DNA of 64,000 nucleotides from Torreya grandis (GCA_037957365.1 JARHVA010002374.1:1052501-1116500), one strand, 5' to 3'; counted from the stretch's first letter, positions 48,415 to 59,710 are shown. Numbers and translations: made by a program. The notes: generated by a model not told the origin, from the sequence alone.

Positions 48415-48600
48415 TTTTAAACTACTCCCTTAAAGGATAGCTGCCAAAACATATCCAAAATTGCTCAATATAAGCTGGACTGCTCCCTTGAAGGACAGTT
48501 ACCAAAATACTTTAAAAAAGCACACAAAACTTAGACCACTCCCTTAAAGGATGGTTGAGTGAAGCATTTGTAAAAGTATATTAATTTCTTGGATGATTCC
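48415..48600 (+). repeat. post-integrase tandem repeat of element E
   Basis: ACTCCCTTAAAGGATAGCTG at 48,424, GCTCCCTTGAAGGACAGTTA at 48,482 and ACTCCCTTAAAGGATGGTTG at 48,538 are three copies with 56 to 59 bp spacing. It is similar in place and in sequence to the repeat after the integrase of element D. Confidence 0.75.
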
Positions 48601-49119
48601 CACATTGATCAACTTCCCAAACCCTCCCAAGTAGTAACAAAATAGCAAAGGACCTATTATCAAAATCAAACAAAAGCAAAATAATTTAAAATCTGCAATC
48701 AACTTTCATAAATAGACTTCCCACATCGATCATTCTACACATTTCATGACATGGAATTGTTTATACTGGATCTTTGGTGAGCTATAAAAGGGGTAAGCTA
48801 GTCTCCCAAGAAGGTTCCACTTTCATACATCTCCCCTTTATACACTATAAGCAAGGGACTTTTTAGCTTACTTGACATTATGTGATCAAAGCACCTTTTT
48901 AACCAACTAATAAACACTAATGAGAAGCATTAGAATGGATTATGTTCCTTAAGCCAATCCAACTTCAATTTTTTTTAGTTCTTGCCAAAGAAGAAGCATC
49001 TTTCCCTCTTCTTATCCTCTCATACTAGTTGATATATTCACTTAGACATTTATCTCTTGATTATCTTCTATTTCTCACATCTGGTTTTGTTATTTAACTT
49101 ACTTTATGTGCTTCAATTT
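48601..49119 (+). other. spacer in the 3' part of element E
   Basis: No gene seen. The words CCCACATCGATC and CCCACATTGATC (near 48,598 and 48,720) are a short direct repeat. Confidence 0.4.
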
Positions 49120-49620
49120 AAATAAAATGACCATAATCATAACCACATCATCATCATAATCATCATCAAAATCATAATGTCCATGAACAATGAGCAAAAA
49201 ACCATTTTCAACACATGTCTAAATCTCAATGAGGAAGCATATACTCATCAAATTTTAGAATAAACATCATCATCATATCAAAGTCATAAACATGATCATC
49301 TCAAACATTAAATTAAATCGCCACATCCATACACAACATCATCAATAACTATAATCATAAATGTCATCCTAGTCATCAACAAACATCACATTCTCATCAT
49401 AATCACATGAGATAACATCAAATCTATAACCATACATTATCATGAATAAAGAGACATATCATCACATACTTATCTAGGTGAGTCACATTCAACATCATCA
49501 CGAGCATAACGATAATTAATATAACATCACACATAATCAATAATAACAACTATGAACCACAAACCATAAATGAGGATCATATCTATAAATCATAAGTCTA
49601 TCATCATAATCATCATCATG
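49120..49620 (+). repeat. CAT/AAT-rich imperfect microsatellite
   Basis: CATCATCATCATAATCATCA-type runs with ATCATAA and CATAATC variants extend for about 500 bases. It is interrupted but plainly triplet-biased, and any frame across it is meaningless. Confidence 0.7.
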
Positions 49621-50299
49621 TGTACAATCATATACATGTATCTCTCAAAATAAATATACACCTCATTGCATTAGCTCAAAGGTCGGTATCAAAAATCATA
49701 TATATGATAAGTATAATGTCTCCTAAACAAACTAAGAACCTGAGGCACCACTACCTACTGGTACACCACTACCCCCTAGAGCCTATCCTCATATACTTAC
49801 CTGGTTATCTACAAATGTGACCCACTAACCTGGTGTCATTATAATTGTACCACCTATAATCCTATCCCTATACTCACCCCATTTGGGCTCATATGGACAA
49901 AACCTAAATACTATGGCCTCATAATACTACAATTCCTCCGTAGTCACTATGTATCTATGCATAGGGATAGTCCCTGTTGGTACCATCACTACTGGTACTC
50001 TACCTTTATCTACTAGAGATAATCCCTCTCCTATGTCATTAAAGATATCATATCTCTATCTTAATCTCTCTCACCTATGATAATAGCCAACTGACCTTGT
50101 GTTGCTATCAGTGATGCCTATAATTTTATCATAAATGCTTATGCCATGGCTAGTGCCACCCAAGCCTGGTCCCTCTAACCAATCACTACCTTCATATTTG
50201 GGGTAACCCTTATCCATATGCTTGCTGACCACCTCCACTAGTTGGTTCAACATCCATAACCTATCAACCATGATCATCACCACCAATGTCAGCTATAGC
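49621..50299 (-). other. downstream part of the antisense frame, poorly kept
   Basis: The minus-strand frame 50,071-50,286 (71 codons; LVEVVSKHMDKGYPKYEGSD) follows the PMD region in reading order and may be its tail, but it has no recognised motif. Confidence 0.35.
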
Positions 50300-51450
50300 A
50301 TATAGTCCTTAGTACCATGAAAGGTAACCATCCATAATGCCTGCATCATCTATTTATAGCCTCACTAGTAGCTACTCATGATCAATAAAAATGTGTACTA
50401 GCTATGGCTCAAGTATTAGGAACTATACATCCTCTTACCTATATCTCAGGAATATACCTGGAATATCCTAAGCTAGGTTGAACTATCACCACACCTTTTC
50501 AAAAGGAATGAGCTTTATCTCACATCCCTCTTGTCATAGATCCATCGATATCTTTGTAATGATAATGTTTATCTCTTATAGTCTACCCACTCTAGAAACC
50601 TAAAATATGGTATCCAAATCACATCTTTGATGACCAAGGCATCTAATAAACCTCTGAACTAGTCAATATCATGAACCCCTCCACCTAGTCTTGAAAGGGA
50701 AAAATCAAATCTCCACTACGTAAATCTAATTTGGGAACCCATTTGAGCATACCCTTCCCATGGTAGCCCCATTAGCCTCAATACCTAAATGTGCTCATAG
50801 GCCCAATAGTGCAAAATAAATATGGCATTGATCTTGTACCTCTTGTGAGCTCAGAATCCCCACAGCTCCCTATAAATATGCACTAGTAACATAGGCACCC
50901 ACCTGAACACTATGTAACCCAATAACATCTCAAATAGTACCCTCAATAATAAAAAAGGGAACCCCTCACTACTCAAATCTAGTTTGACATATCATGAGAC
51001 TAATACCATCATCATTATCAGCATCTACTTATCACATCTAACCCTCTAATATAGCAGAGTATATATGAAGCCTCTTACATGCCACCTCACAAATTTGAGG
51101 TCAACCCCATATAATAACTCCATGAAATCATCCCAAACCTCCCTCTCAATATGGTAAATCAGATCTCACCTCATATGGGTAGCCATGTAATCTTATGGAT
51201 ATCCTCAGGTAAGATGGTCATCTCACCTTTAGCTAGTAAGGTGTTAGTGGTAGGATCCCATCTCTCTATGAGTGCCATTACCATCACCAAGTCCCATAAC
51301 ACATGCTAGTAATACATCATACCACTAAGGCCCACTTCTTCTATATGAGCCCAATCTTTAGTAGTCATACCTCGATGGATCTCATTGAAAATTTGGGGCA
51401 CTCTATCCCTCATCTAGATCCTCTCTTGTGCCTACACAATTCGATTAGCA
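50300..51450 (-). pseudogene. plant mobile domain (PMD, MAIN/MAIL-like) protein, antisense inside element E
   Basis: On the minus strand, from about 51,410: RDRVPQIFNEIHRGMTTKDW, then after a frame change MVMALIERWDPTTNTLLAKG followed by EMTILPEDIHKITWLPI. This is the PMD signature: 'aLveRW.peTnTf..p.GEmtiTL.Dv..l.gLpi'. Further on come PMLLVHIYRELWGF, a stop, AHKRYKINAIFILHYWAYEH, and ALVIKDVIWIPYFRFLEW, matching the 'lYR.L', 'LLQ.WaweR' and 'v.W.PY' blocks of PMD proteins in the right order. PMD genes occur in plants as MAIN/MAIL silencing factors and as passengers of transposons. Several TAG stops and one or two shifts make it a pseudogene. It runs opposite to gag-pol, between integrase and the expected 3' LTR. 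Confidence 0.75.
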
Positions 51451-51949
51451 AATATTAGTTCATAGACTAAAGTGTTATCTTCCCTATGAACTTTATGTAT
51501 TGTACCTACCTCCTAATTATAATCAATTCAACTTGAAAATAGTTTCCTACTATAAACTATTCTTACCACTTATCTACATCACTTATCTTAACTTATCACA
51601 ATCTACCTTTTTACCTCTCACACCTAGCCTTACTCTTTAACCATTACCTATCAACCTATATCATTTGACCATTACACAAACAATGACCCTTAACCATGAC
51701 CTATTACCCTTAACCCTTACCATTAACTATTAATTGACCATCACCCTTACGACATTTACCTAGGGCATCCAACCTCTCAACCATAACTATTAATTAAAAC
51801 CAAACTTAACCACTCATACATTTTCCCCAATAGTTGAACTTAACATTCAAACTTAACCACTAGCACTTAACCCTATCACTCATTACATATCCACCATATA
51901 ACCTAAAAAACACTTAACCTTAACTTTTAAAAAACTTTTAACAAAAAAA
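51451..51949 (+). other. CTTAACC-rich low-complexity stretch
   Basis: Words of the type CCCTTAACCATGACC and ACCATTAACTATTAATTGACC recur without a fixed period. No gene seen. Confidence 0.4.
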
Positions 51950-52690
51950 TAGACCACTGACAATCAATTATTCCTATAGTCAACTATTGACAGTCAGGCA
52001 ACCCTTGATAATTACTTATCAATGGTTGATAGTCAGTGGTGACTGCCAACGGTCACTATGGGTGATTATCGATGAAACCTCTAAACCCTACCCACCCCAA
52101 ACACCCACCCATTGACCATGATCAAATAAAAACACTTTTACACCTACCTCTTCTACCCTACCCTAACTACCTTATCCTTACCAATTTCAAAATTGACCTT
52201 AAATTAAACACAAAAACTCCAACAAACCCTAAACCTAGGTCAATCATACCAAAAATCAAGCCTACCTACCACAAATATTCAAATTCAAATTCAAATACAT
52301 TTATCCAAATTCAAATATACCATCTACCAATTCAAAACACTACCTACCTCATTCCTCAACTATCATCAAGGAGAAACTTTGGGACCCACAGCCTAGACAC
52401 ATGCCCTTCCTCATCCATGATGCATCCTCAATAAACTCCACTCGATCCACCTCCACAATCTTAATCAATATCTCACCCTCAATCATGAGTTATTTTCTCA
52501 CAAAATGCCAAAACACCCATTGTCCTTAGTCAATTTGCTCAAATGAGCAAAAAAGGGCCCATGACATTATTTTAACCTTACCCTTTTAGGGTTGACACTT
52601 GACCATAGATGGTCAAGGTGACCACCAATGATCTACCCCAAGAGTCAACCCTAATCATCAATGGTTAGCAATTTTAGGGTTTCTCCTCCA
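51950..52690 (+). repeat. second cluster of ACCATNNATGGT-like inverted words (element E)
   Basis: AATGGTTGATAGTC, GTGACTGCCAACGGTCAC, GACCATAGATGGTC, GACCACCAATGATC and AATCATCAATGGTTA are of the same word family as in the 5' LTR at 37,735-38,430. The stretch also holds an ATTCAAATTCAAATTCAAAT run near 52,278. It may be the start of a diverged 3' region, but I could not align it with the 5' LTR. Confidence 0.45.
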
Positions 52691-53364
52691 AACCACCAAC
52701 TTCTCACCTTTTAACACATACCAACCCAATACCCACCAACATAAATAACCTTCTTTTCCAAACTTTACCACCAACCTCATTACCTCACCACTATTCCTTT
52801 TGGCCCAACTCGTACACATTCTGTGATGACCCTACCTTGGTCCTTTTGACCACATAAACTACTTGCCATGTTAAACAATTTTTAACTTGTTCTAATTTAT
52901 GCACACTATTGTCTCCCAAAAATAGCTTTCATTTTTAGGACAACATTTGAAATATTTTGGTCTTTCAGACCAAAATTGTATCTTCCATTTTCAAAATTTG
53001 TCTTAGATATTTATATTTCTCATTTTCAAAGCTTCTCAGAAAATCTACAGACTTTGTAAATCAAGTTCAATGGATTTTACATGTTGAAAATCTACAAACC
53101 TTGTATCTTCAGATTTTACAGGCAAGTTCATTTATACAAATTTAAAGATTTTTGCAGATGGTTTTAGTCAAAGGAATCGGTTTTCAAACACTTAGTCATT
53201 TTTCAAGATTGTTTCAATACCTTGGTTTGAACATAAATTTCCATCGGCAAACAACAGTAGCAAGTTCAATGTCTTTGGCAAGAGTTAAGCGCTTCATCAA
53301 GGTTCAAAGTTCAATCATTTCAAATGGTTCATCGACTTCCAAACATTTGGCCAAATCAAGGTGA

Positions 53365-53985
53365 CTTGAACCGTTGAACCATTGAACCACTTTGGTTCAA
53401 AGGTTTAACAAGTTCAAGGTTCAACGACAGGTTCAACGAAAAGAACAATTCAATGGCTCAGTTTAACCAAGTAGTTCAATGCTTTATTTCACTCAGATGG
53501 TTCATTCCCTTTGTTTCAACATCTTTTGGTTCGACCATTTGGTTCATCAGTCAGTTCAAAGCCTTGTTTGAACCATTGAACTAAAACATGGTTCAACATC
53601 TAGGTTCAATGAAAGGGTTCAATAGCAGGTTCATTCACTTGGTTCAACCATTTGGCTCATTGAATGGTTTATTGGCTTTGTTTCAAAGGTGCTTGGCACG
53701 CTTTGTTGAATCATTGAACCAATTCAATGGATAGGTTCAATCAAATGGTTCAACTGTTGGTTCAAAGGCAAGTTCAAATATTTGGTTCAATGCTTATTTT
53801 ATCAGCCTATTTTATTTGTTGAACCATTGGCTTGAACCATTTTGGTTCAAAGCCTTGGTTCAACTGATTGGTTCAATGTATTGGTTCAATGTCAAAGTTC
53901 ATCCAATGGTTCATTGTTTTTTTTAATTCAAAGGGACTTGGTGTGCTTCATTGAACCTTTAAACCGGTTCAACTAATGGTTCATC
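53365..53985 (+). repeat. GGTTCAA/TTGAACC word array in the 5' LTR of element F
   Basis: I count 24 exact copies of GGTTCAA or its reverse complement TTGAACC in about 620 bases, plus many one-base variants (GGTTCAT, AGTTCAA). Both orientations are mixed, often a few bases apart as in CCGTTGAACCATTGAACC. The 3' LTR carries the same array at about 62,220-62,840. By chance about 0.1 copy would be expected. It could be a transcription-factor array or a source of hairpins. Confidence 0.85.
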
Positions 53986-54846
53986 AGCCAAGTTCAAAGG
54001 GGCGATTCAATGCTGAAAAGAAATTTTTTGAAGGACAAGAGCCCTTGCAGAGGACACTTCATCGACCAAAACACCCTTCTGATTTTCAAAAGAAATCCAA
54101 AGACTTGTTCAAATACTTAGTGGAACTGATTTCTGCAGACTTTTTGTCTGCGGGAATTTTTTGTGGGATAAATGTCCACAGAATTACCTGTGGGGAGCTT
54201 TCAAGTCAAACACCTGAGAATTTTCCCCGAGGATTTGTCCACAAGAATAAAGCCTAGGGAAACATTTGTTCACGATGACTGCTAAAACAAAGGGCTACCA
54301 AAGGACCCCAAAGGGCAGGTGCCCTTGTGGGTGACTCTCAGTGGCCAAAATAAAGGGTTTGACAAGGATCATTTCTCAAGGCCCAAAAGGGTATGTCCAA
54401 TTCAGAAAAGTGCTAAGCAAAAAGCCAAAAGCCGAAAGAAGACCAAGAGGTGACACCCACAAAGACGTCAACTTCAGTATAGCCGACTAGCCATTGGAAG
54501 CATATTAATGGGCATGTAAATGTCAATTTTAAAGACAATGAAATAGCCTTTGATTTACAGACCTGAATGCATTTCTAGAATTCAAGACAAAAAAATAGCT
54601 GAAAGCGAGGAAAGGTAGAACAATGGGTGAATACAGAGCTCGATTCAATTAATCTAGAGAGGAATGATGAAGACAAGATCAGATCGCCAGGTGGACATTG
54701 AAAGTTGTAACTTTCAACAAATGCGACTTATTTATCTACATTGAGAAGATCAAATGGGTAAAATGCCCCAAAGTTCCATCTTGTCTTCCTAACATTTCCC
54801 AATGCATCATGATGTATTACTGTTCCCGAGTCCTTCTTGAAGTGTC

Positions 54847-54854
54847 TATATAAG
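54847..54854 (+). promoter_or_regulatory. TATA box of the 5' LTR of element F
   Basis: GTCTATATAAGGGACTTTC is followed 25 to 40 bases later by a T/C-rich start-like region. The same block stands in the 3' LTR at 63,738-63,745. Transcription should therefore start near 54,880, leaving about 1,940 bases of U3 upstream. Confidence 0.65.
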
Positions 54855-55597
54855 GGACTTTCTTTCATTGTAAAAGGATCTTCTTTTTTACAATCTGAAC
54901 GAAACTCTACCGAAATTGAGAGGCATCATTGAGAATTTATGCTCAGTCTATTAATCATATTCTGTTAATGAAAACAAGGGACTTTTTTAGACTTTGTGCT
55001 ATGATATCTTTTTTGTTTCATTAATTTAATAAGCAAGATTAGTAAATTAGTCAGGAAGGTGTCCTGAAGAATCAACTATGGAGAGACTTTGTGCCCCCAT
55101 AGCTGCCTTCAGTGTGTTTGCTTTTTCATTACTGTGTAAAGGACTTTGAGAAGACTTTGAGCTTTCATTGCCCTTCATATATCACTCTTGAGTATTTCAG
55201 GTGCAAACTTTGTGCTATGTTTTGATTTTTTGGTTCTCATACTCCTAGTTATGCTCTACTTTAATTTCTAGGAGTATTCTTGTGGCTAGATGAATAGTTT
55301 TTCCTGAAAGAAGAGGAGAGCTATCTGTCATTCCCTTGAGTTTTTCCTTTGTTTTGCATACATCATCTCTAAAAAAAGAGAGATGGATGTCTGGTCCTAC
55401 CCTTGAGTATTATTATTTTCTATTTATACATATACATAGCATATCCATAGGGAACCTCCCCTTGATTAGAGGATAGAGCAGTCTCCTTCTGATGTGATAA
55501 ACTTACACATTAGGATGACTAATCTTCTTGATTTGGTTGATAAGACCTATTTTATTTACCAGTACACTGATAGACAAAATATTCAACCAACAATTTT

Positions 55598-55615
55598 TGG
55601 TGACTCCATAGGGGA
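55598..55615 (+). promoter_or_regulatory. primer binding site of element F
   Basis: TGGTGACTCCATAGGGGA lies six bases after the LTR end. It has the 'TGGCGACTC...GGGGA' form that I associate with tRNA-Arg-type sites of Ogre/Tat elements. The match to a specific tRNA was not verified. Confidence 0.6.
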
Positions 55616-55800
55616 TATATCAAACATTATCCATTTATAGTCTATCCATTCCATTCACCTCCACACCACAGGAAAAGAACGCACAGTTTAAAGCCTCAAG
55701 CTTTAACTAAAGCAAAGTCAAATCTTTTCCATTTTTGTTTTACAATCTGGCAAATTTAAGATATACACGAAGCCAAAAGGCTAAAGGTGTCATTGATCTT

Positions 55801-57054
55801 ATGTTTGAGTTGGTACAACAAAGTGATTTTGATCTATTTCCTTCACCATCTTGTCTAAAATGAACCAAGAGCTTTCCTCCTACTAAAGCTAGATCTCCAT
55901 TGCCAGATGAAGTATCTACTTCTGCTGTTGATAAAGATGTGCCTATAATTACCCCATTGAGATTTGTTATCCCTCCTTTTTAGAACCCTATAATGGCAGT
56001 TTAAGGCCCCTGGGGTAACGCTTTTGGCCCTCTCAATCTTAATCCTCCTCTACATGAGCTTCCACGCAATTCTAGGAAGAATTTCCCTAAATTCTATGGT
56101 GATGGCAAAGTTCATCCTAATGAACACATTGCAGCATTCAGTATAGCTTGTGGAGTAATCAAAGTAGAGTTTGAAGATGTAGCAGTCAGGCTTTTTATTG
56201 AAACACTACAAGGTCCTGCGGCAGATTGGTTTTACCACTTACAAGCTCAATCTGTGACTAATTGGAATACCTTGAAAGCTAAGTTTGAAGCTAGATTCAA
56301 ACCTACAGAAGATGCACATACACTTCTAGCTCAATTTACACAAATGAAAAAAGAGCTGCATGAGCCTATGAGAGACTTCATAGCTAAATTTGACAAGTTG
56401 AGAAATAGAATTCCTATGATTGCCAGACCTACATCTGAGAATCTTAAATGCTTTTTCATTAATTCTTAGCTACCTAAAGTCAGTTTCCTCTTGAGATGTG
56501 CTGGCCAAATAGATCTCGCTACAGCTTAACTTTTGGCCACTGAAGTAGAAAATGATCTCATCTTAGTAGGGAAAATAAGAAGAGATCCCAATAGAAATAG
56601 AGCTTCATCATCTTCCAAATTTGCATCTACAAGCACCACAGATCCAATGGTGCAAAAATTAGTACATGAACTCCTTGCCCTCAAAAAGAAAATGGCTCAA
56701 GGAATGTCTTTTGCTCCTACATATAGAAGGACATTCCCAAATCAGTCATATCAGGGCAATGTTGCCAGAAACCAAGGACAACAAAATCACCTTCCTCCTC
56801 CACAAGGAAAACTTGCCTTGGAAGCTCCTCCAACTAATTCAGCAGTGGGATATCTTGAGACAGAATTAGAATTTTCTTATCAGCCTAAATTAAATCAAGA
56901 AAATGATGTTGATATCATTGAAGATAGTCAAGAAGAATCAGCTGGTGACTCCCACATTGGTTTCCTAAATTATCAAGATGAACCTGGAAGCAAAGGAGAA
57001 GCTTCAAATGGATCATATGCAATGTTTACCAGGTCTAAGAATCAATCAGCCTAG
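55801..57054 (+). pseudogene. gag of element F
   Basis: The frame opens with ATG at 55,801 (MFELVQQSDFDLFPSPSCLK). Alternative starts are ATG at 55,993 and 56,254. The capsid is clear from about 56,080: FPKFYGDGKVHPNEHIAAFS, then DVAVRLFIETLQGPAADWFY and LKAKFEARFKPTEDAHTLLA, QFTQMKKELHEPMRDFIAKF. That is the full retrotransposon gag order. The tail (56,533-57,054) is Gln/Asn/Pro-rich and acidic, with no CCHC zinc knuckle seen, unlike element E. Stops lie at 55,861, 55,981, 56,002, 56,467, 56,527 and 57,052. The protein packages RNA. Same phase as pol, so a single gag-pol frame is likely. Confidence 0.8.
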
Positions 57055-57969
57055 CAGGCTGATAAAGAAAAGATAGAAGAACAACCACAACCAGCAGTCA
57101 CAATTGTCAAGCGTGGGACAGCTCTGCCTTTTCAATCAAAAGATCTAGTCATTACTCAAAAGGTAAATATATATGTTGTGTCTTCCCCTTCTACTTCTAA
57201 TTCACAAACCAACCCACCTCCCATCCCTTTAAAAACTTAGAAAGCTGAAGTACCTTTCTCTGTACCTAGCTCAATTCAGCCATTTGACATAATTGATCAT
57301 GTCAAAAAGACAAAAATACAGATGTCTAAATTTGAGTACTTGTAGTCCAATCTGGATCAACTGAACAAGCCAGTCTAATATGTTAAAAATTAGACCATCT
57401 TTGTAGGACATAAGGCCAAAAAAGTAACATTTGATTCTTCAATGAATACGCCTATTCCAAATAATCTAATTATTACTCCTCCAGTAGCTCCTGGAAAAAT
57501 AGAACCCTTCTATATTTCTCTATTAATCAATGGCCACAAGCTGAGTAATTGTATAATAGACTCAGGCGCATCTGACAATGTCATACCTACCAAAGTCATT
57601 GAGTCTCTTAGTCTTACATTGACCAAGACATTTGGCAGATGTTTCTCCATGGAGAACAAGCAAGTGCCATTACTGAGGCAAATCAAAGATGCCCAATTTG
57701 CATTTGCAGCCTTTCCAGACAAGAGAATCAAAATGACTGTATTAGTAGCTGACATCCTAGCATCTTATGGCATTTTGCTTGGATGGAATTTCTGTAAGGA
57801 TGTGGGAGGAGAACTAAACATGGATCTATTTGAGGTAAGGATTCCTGTCCAAGGTGTGATGAAGAGATTACTTCCTAAAAAGGAAGCAAAGTATGTAGTT
57901 ACCAAGACATCAGCTCCTGAAGCTCAAATCCTCTTTGAATCTATAGGTATGGGCAATTACTTTTTATAA
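57055..57969 (+). pseudogene. protease of element F, with upstream linker
   Basis: The linker 57,055-57,440 carries four stops. The protease domain then stays open for 175 codons (57,442-57,969). It has KIEPFYISLLINGHKLSNCI, then IDSGASDNVIPTKV with the catalytic Asp codon at 57,559, then YGILLGWNFCKDVGGELNMD, the second conserved block with ILLG. It acts as a dimer on the gag-pol chain. This is the most intact domain of the element. The frame ends at TAA 57,967, directly before aRNH in the same phase. Confidence 0.85.
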
Positions 57970-58020
57970 ACAGATCATGAAGAAAGACCCTTTATCTCTG
58001 ATGAGATAAAGTCTGAAGTA

Positions 58021-58551
58021 AAGCTAGTGTCTGATGAGATTTGGAATCTAGAATTTGATGATAGTTGTTCCTCTACTGGTTCTAGAGCCAAAATTGTCTT
58101 GATATCTCCTCAAGGAGATATGTTCCCTTCATCCTATAAGTTACAATTCAACAACACAAATAATACAGCTGAATATGAATTATTGTTGCTGGGCATGAAG
58201 GTTTCTCAAGAAAGAGGCGTCAAGTTTCTTCATGCTAAAGGGGACACCGAATTAGTGGTCTGTCAAGTGAGAAATTCATATCATACCAAGAATGAGAGGA
58301 TGTGCCATTACCGTAATCTTGTTTGGGACCAAATTGAAAGCTTTGATGCTTTCAACATTTCTTCCATTCCAAGAGAATCCAATGATAGAGCTGATACACT
58401 TATTGTTTCAGGAACTCTTTTAGTTCCTCATTCTGATTTTAAAGAAGATAAATATACCATTGAGTTGGTCTGTAGGCCGAGTGTTCCTGATAATGCTGAT
58501 AATTGGCAAATTTTCAATGATGATAATCAGATCATTGCTTTCTTGGAATGA
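58021..58551 (+). pseudogene. archaeal-type RNase H (aRNH) of element F, located before RT
   Basis: An open stretch of 176 codons reads NLEFDDSCSSTGSRAKIVLI, SPQG, then FNNTNNTAEYELLLLGMKVS, then KGDTELVVCQVRNSYHTKNE and IPRESNDRADTLIVSGTLLV. This is the extra RNase H domain of Tat elements. The acidic quartet is complete: Asp at 58,057, Glu at 58,171, Asp at 58,243, Asp at 58,393. The only odd residue is Asp for the Gly of FDGS. It removes the RNA strand during cDNA synthesis. In elements D and E, and in Tat elements as I know them, this domain follows RT and RNase H. Here it precedes RT. It ends at TGA 58,549. Confidence 0.85.
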
Positions 58552-59710
58552 AAAGACAATTTTCAACATCTATATTTTGAAGGCAGCAAATCTCAGAAGT
58601 CTAAATTAATTTTTGAATCCAGTTCAAATGTAAATGAAGAGTTTATACAGCTGAAAGGAAACAAAATTCCTAAAGGCCTAGTTTCTCTTGAGAAGCTATT
58701 TGACAAGCATGATAGATTCGTCAAGCAATAGCAGACAGATTTGAATTTCTCTCAAGGATTTGACCAAGTGAATCTGACCAATAAAGAAAATCCAAAAATG
58801 GTCAACACTGGTAAGTGCTGTACACTTGAAGAAAAATTCAAATTCACTTCTTTGCTCTGTCAATACATTAATGTCTTGGCATATTCATACGAAGATCTGA
58901 AGTCTCTCAGACCTGATGAAATTCGCCATCATATTCCTCTCAAGGCTGATTCAATGCCTTACAAGCAGAAATCCAGACAATATAATCCAAAAATTTTAGG
59001 TAAAATTATGTTTGAGATTTAGAAAATGTTAAATGCTAGAATTATTTTTCCAATCCATCATTCTACATGGATTGCAAACATAGTTCCAGTAAAGAAGAAA
59101 AACGGTGAAATCTGCATTTGTGTAGATTTTTAGAATCTAAACCAGACATCTTTGAAAAACAATTATCCTTTACCAATCATGGACCAAGTGCTTCAAACAA
59201 TAATAAGATCATAAATGTTATCAATGCTGGATGGCTTCTCAGGCTATAACCAAGTTGAAGTTGCTGAAGTTGACCAACACAAGACTGCGTTCATCATGCC
59301 TTGGGGTACATTTGCATATAAAAGAAAGCCTTTTGGATTAATAAATGTTGGTGCTACCTTCCAGAGAGATATGGACATGGCTTTCATGGATGAAATTGGC
59401 AAGTTCATAGTTATATATCTTGATGATTTAACTGTCTTTTCAAAGTGTCGATTTGATCATATACACCATTTATAGCAAGTGCTAGAGCGTTGCCGACATA
59501 ATGGTATTTCTTTGAATCCTAAAAAGTCTATTTTTGGAGTGACAAAAGGGAAACTCCTTGGACACATTGTGTGCAAAGAAGGTATAAAGATTGACTCAGA
59601 CAGAGTCAAGTCTATTCAAGAGCTAAATTTTCTTGCAAGTAAGAATGTTGTTCAATCTTTCTTTGAAAAAGTGAATTTCTTATAGAGATTTATACCCAAA
59701 TTTGCTGAGA
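58552..59710 (+). pseudogene. reverse transcriptase of element F
   Basis: The lead-in SYEDLKSLRPDEIRHHIPLK precedes NARIIFPIHHSTWIANIVPV, KKKNGEICICVDF, a stop, NLN, YPLPIMD, then SMLDGFSGYNQVEVAEVDQH and AFIMPWGTFAYKRKPFGLIN. These are the RT fingers and palm in order. The active site is YLDD at 59,416-59,427. The thumb region reads GISLNPKKSIFGVTKGKLLG, HIV. It copies element RNA into DNA. Stops at 58,729, 59,020, 59,131, 59,212, 59,473 and 59,683, mostly TAG. No frameshift in this domain. Confidence 0.88.

Larger units (their letters stand above)
37589..52909 (+). mobile_element. element E: large Tat-type Ty3/gypsy element with antisense PMD frame
   Basis: A 1,276 bp 5' LTR (TGTAGACACT...AAACA), a primer binding site, gag, protease, RT, RNase H, aRNH and integrase follow in order on the plus strand. 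Downstream come a tandem repeat, a CAT-rich microsatellite and a minus-strand reading frame. No 3' LTR was found before element F starts at 52,910, so E was probably interrupted by F and ends beyond the window. The internal part seen is 14 kb. Size and domain order fit the Tat/Ogre group. Confidence 0.8.
52910..55592 (+). repeat. 5' LTR of element F
   Basis: It begins TGTCTCCCAAAAATAGC and ends AACCAACA, six bases before the primer site, giving 2,683 bp. It matches 61,770-64,000 from the first base on. The two differ by scattered substitutions, many of them C/T or G/A at CG sites, and by a few short indels, one near 54,155 where this copy lacks about 25 bases present near 63,020-63,050. Frames of 60 to 93 codons inside are shared by position between the LTRs but are not convincing genes. 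Confidence 0.9.

Noticed and set aside
49120..49620. CRISPR-like or satellite array
   Set aside because: It is an imperfect CAT/AAT microsatellite without spacers or a fixed unit length.
52072..52434. 120-codon Pro/Thr/Asn-rich plus-strand frame
   Set aside because: The DNA is CCA/ACC-rich and contains ATTCAA repeats. The composition explains the open frame, and no domain is visible.
51500..52909. 3' LTR of element E
   Set aside because: No stretch begins with TGTAGACACT or aligns clearly with 37,589-38,864. Only short inverted words are shared, so a 3' LTR was not called.
53976..54257. Plus-strand frame of 93 codons in the 5' LTR of F, with a 99-codon counterpart at 62,839-63,138
   Set aside because: Both lie in LTR U3 sequence upstream of the TATA box, and the C-terminal parts differ by a frameshift after an indel. 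Shared openness is explained by recent common descent of the LTRs.
57510..57755. 81-codon minus-strand frame
   Set aside because: It lies opposite the well-supported protease of element F and has no motif of its own.
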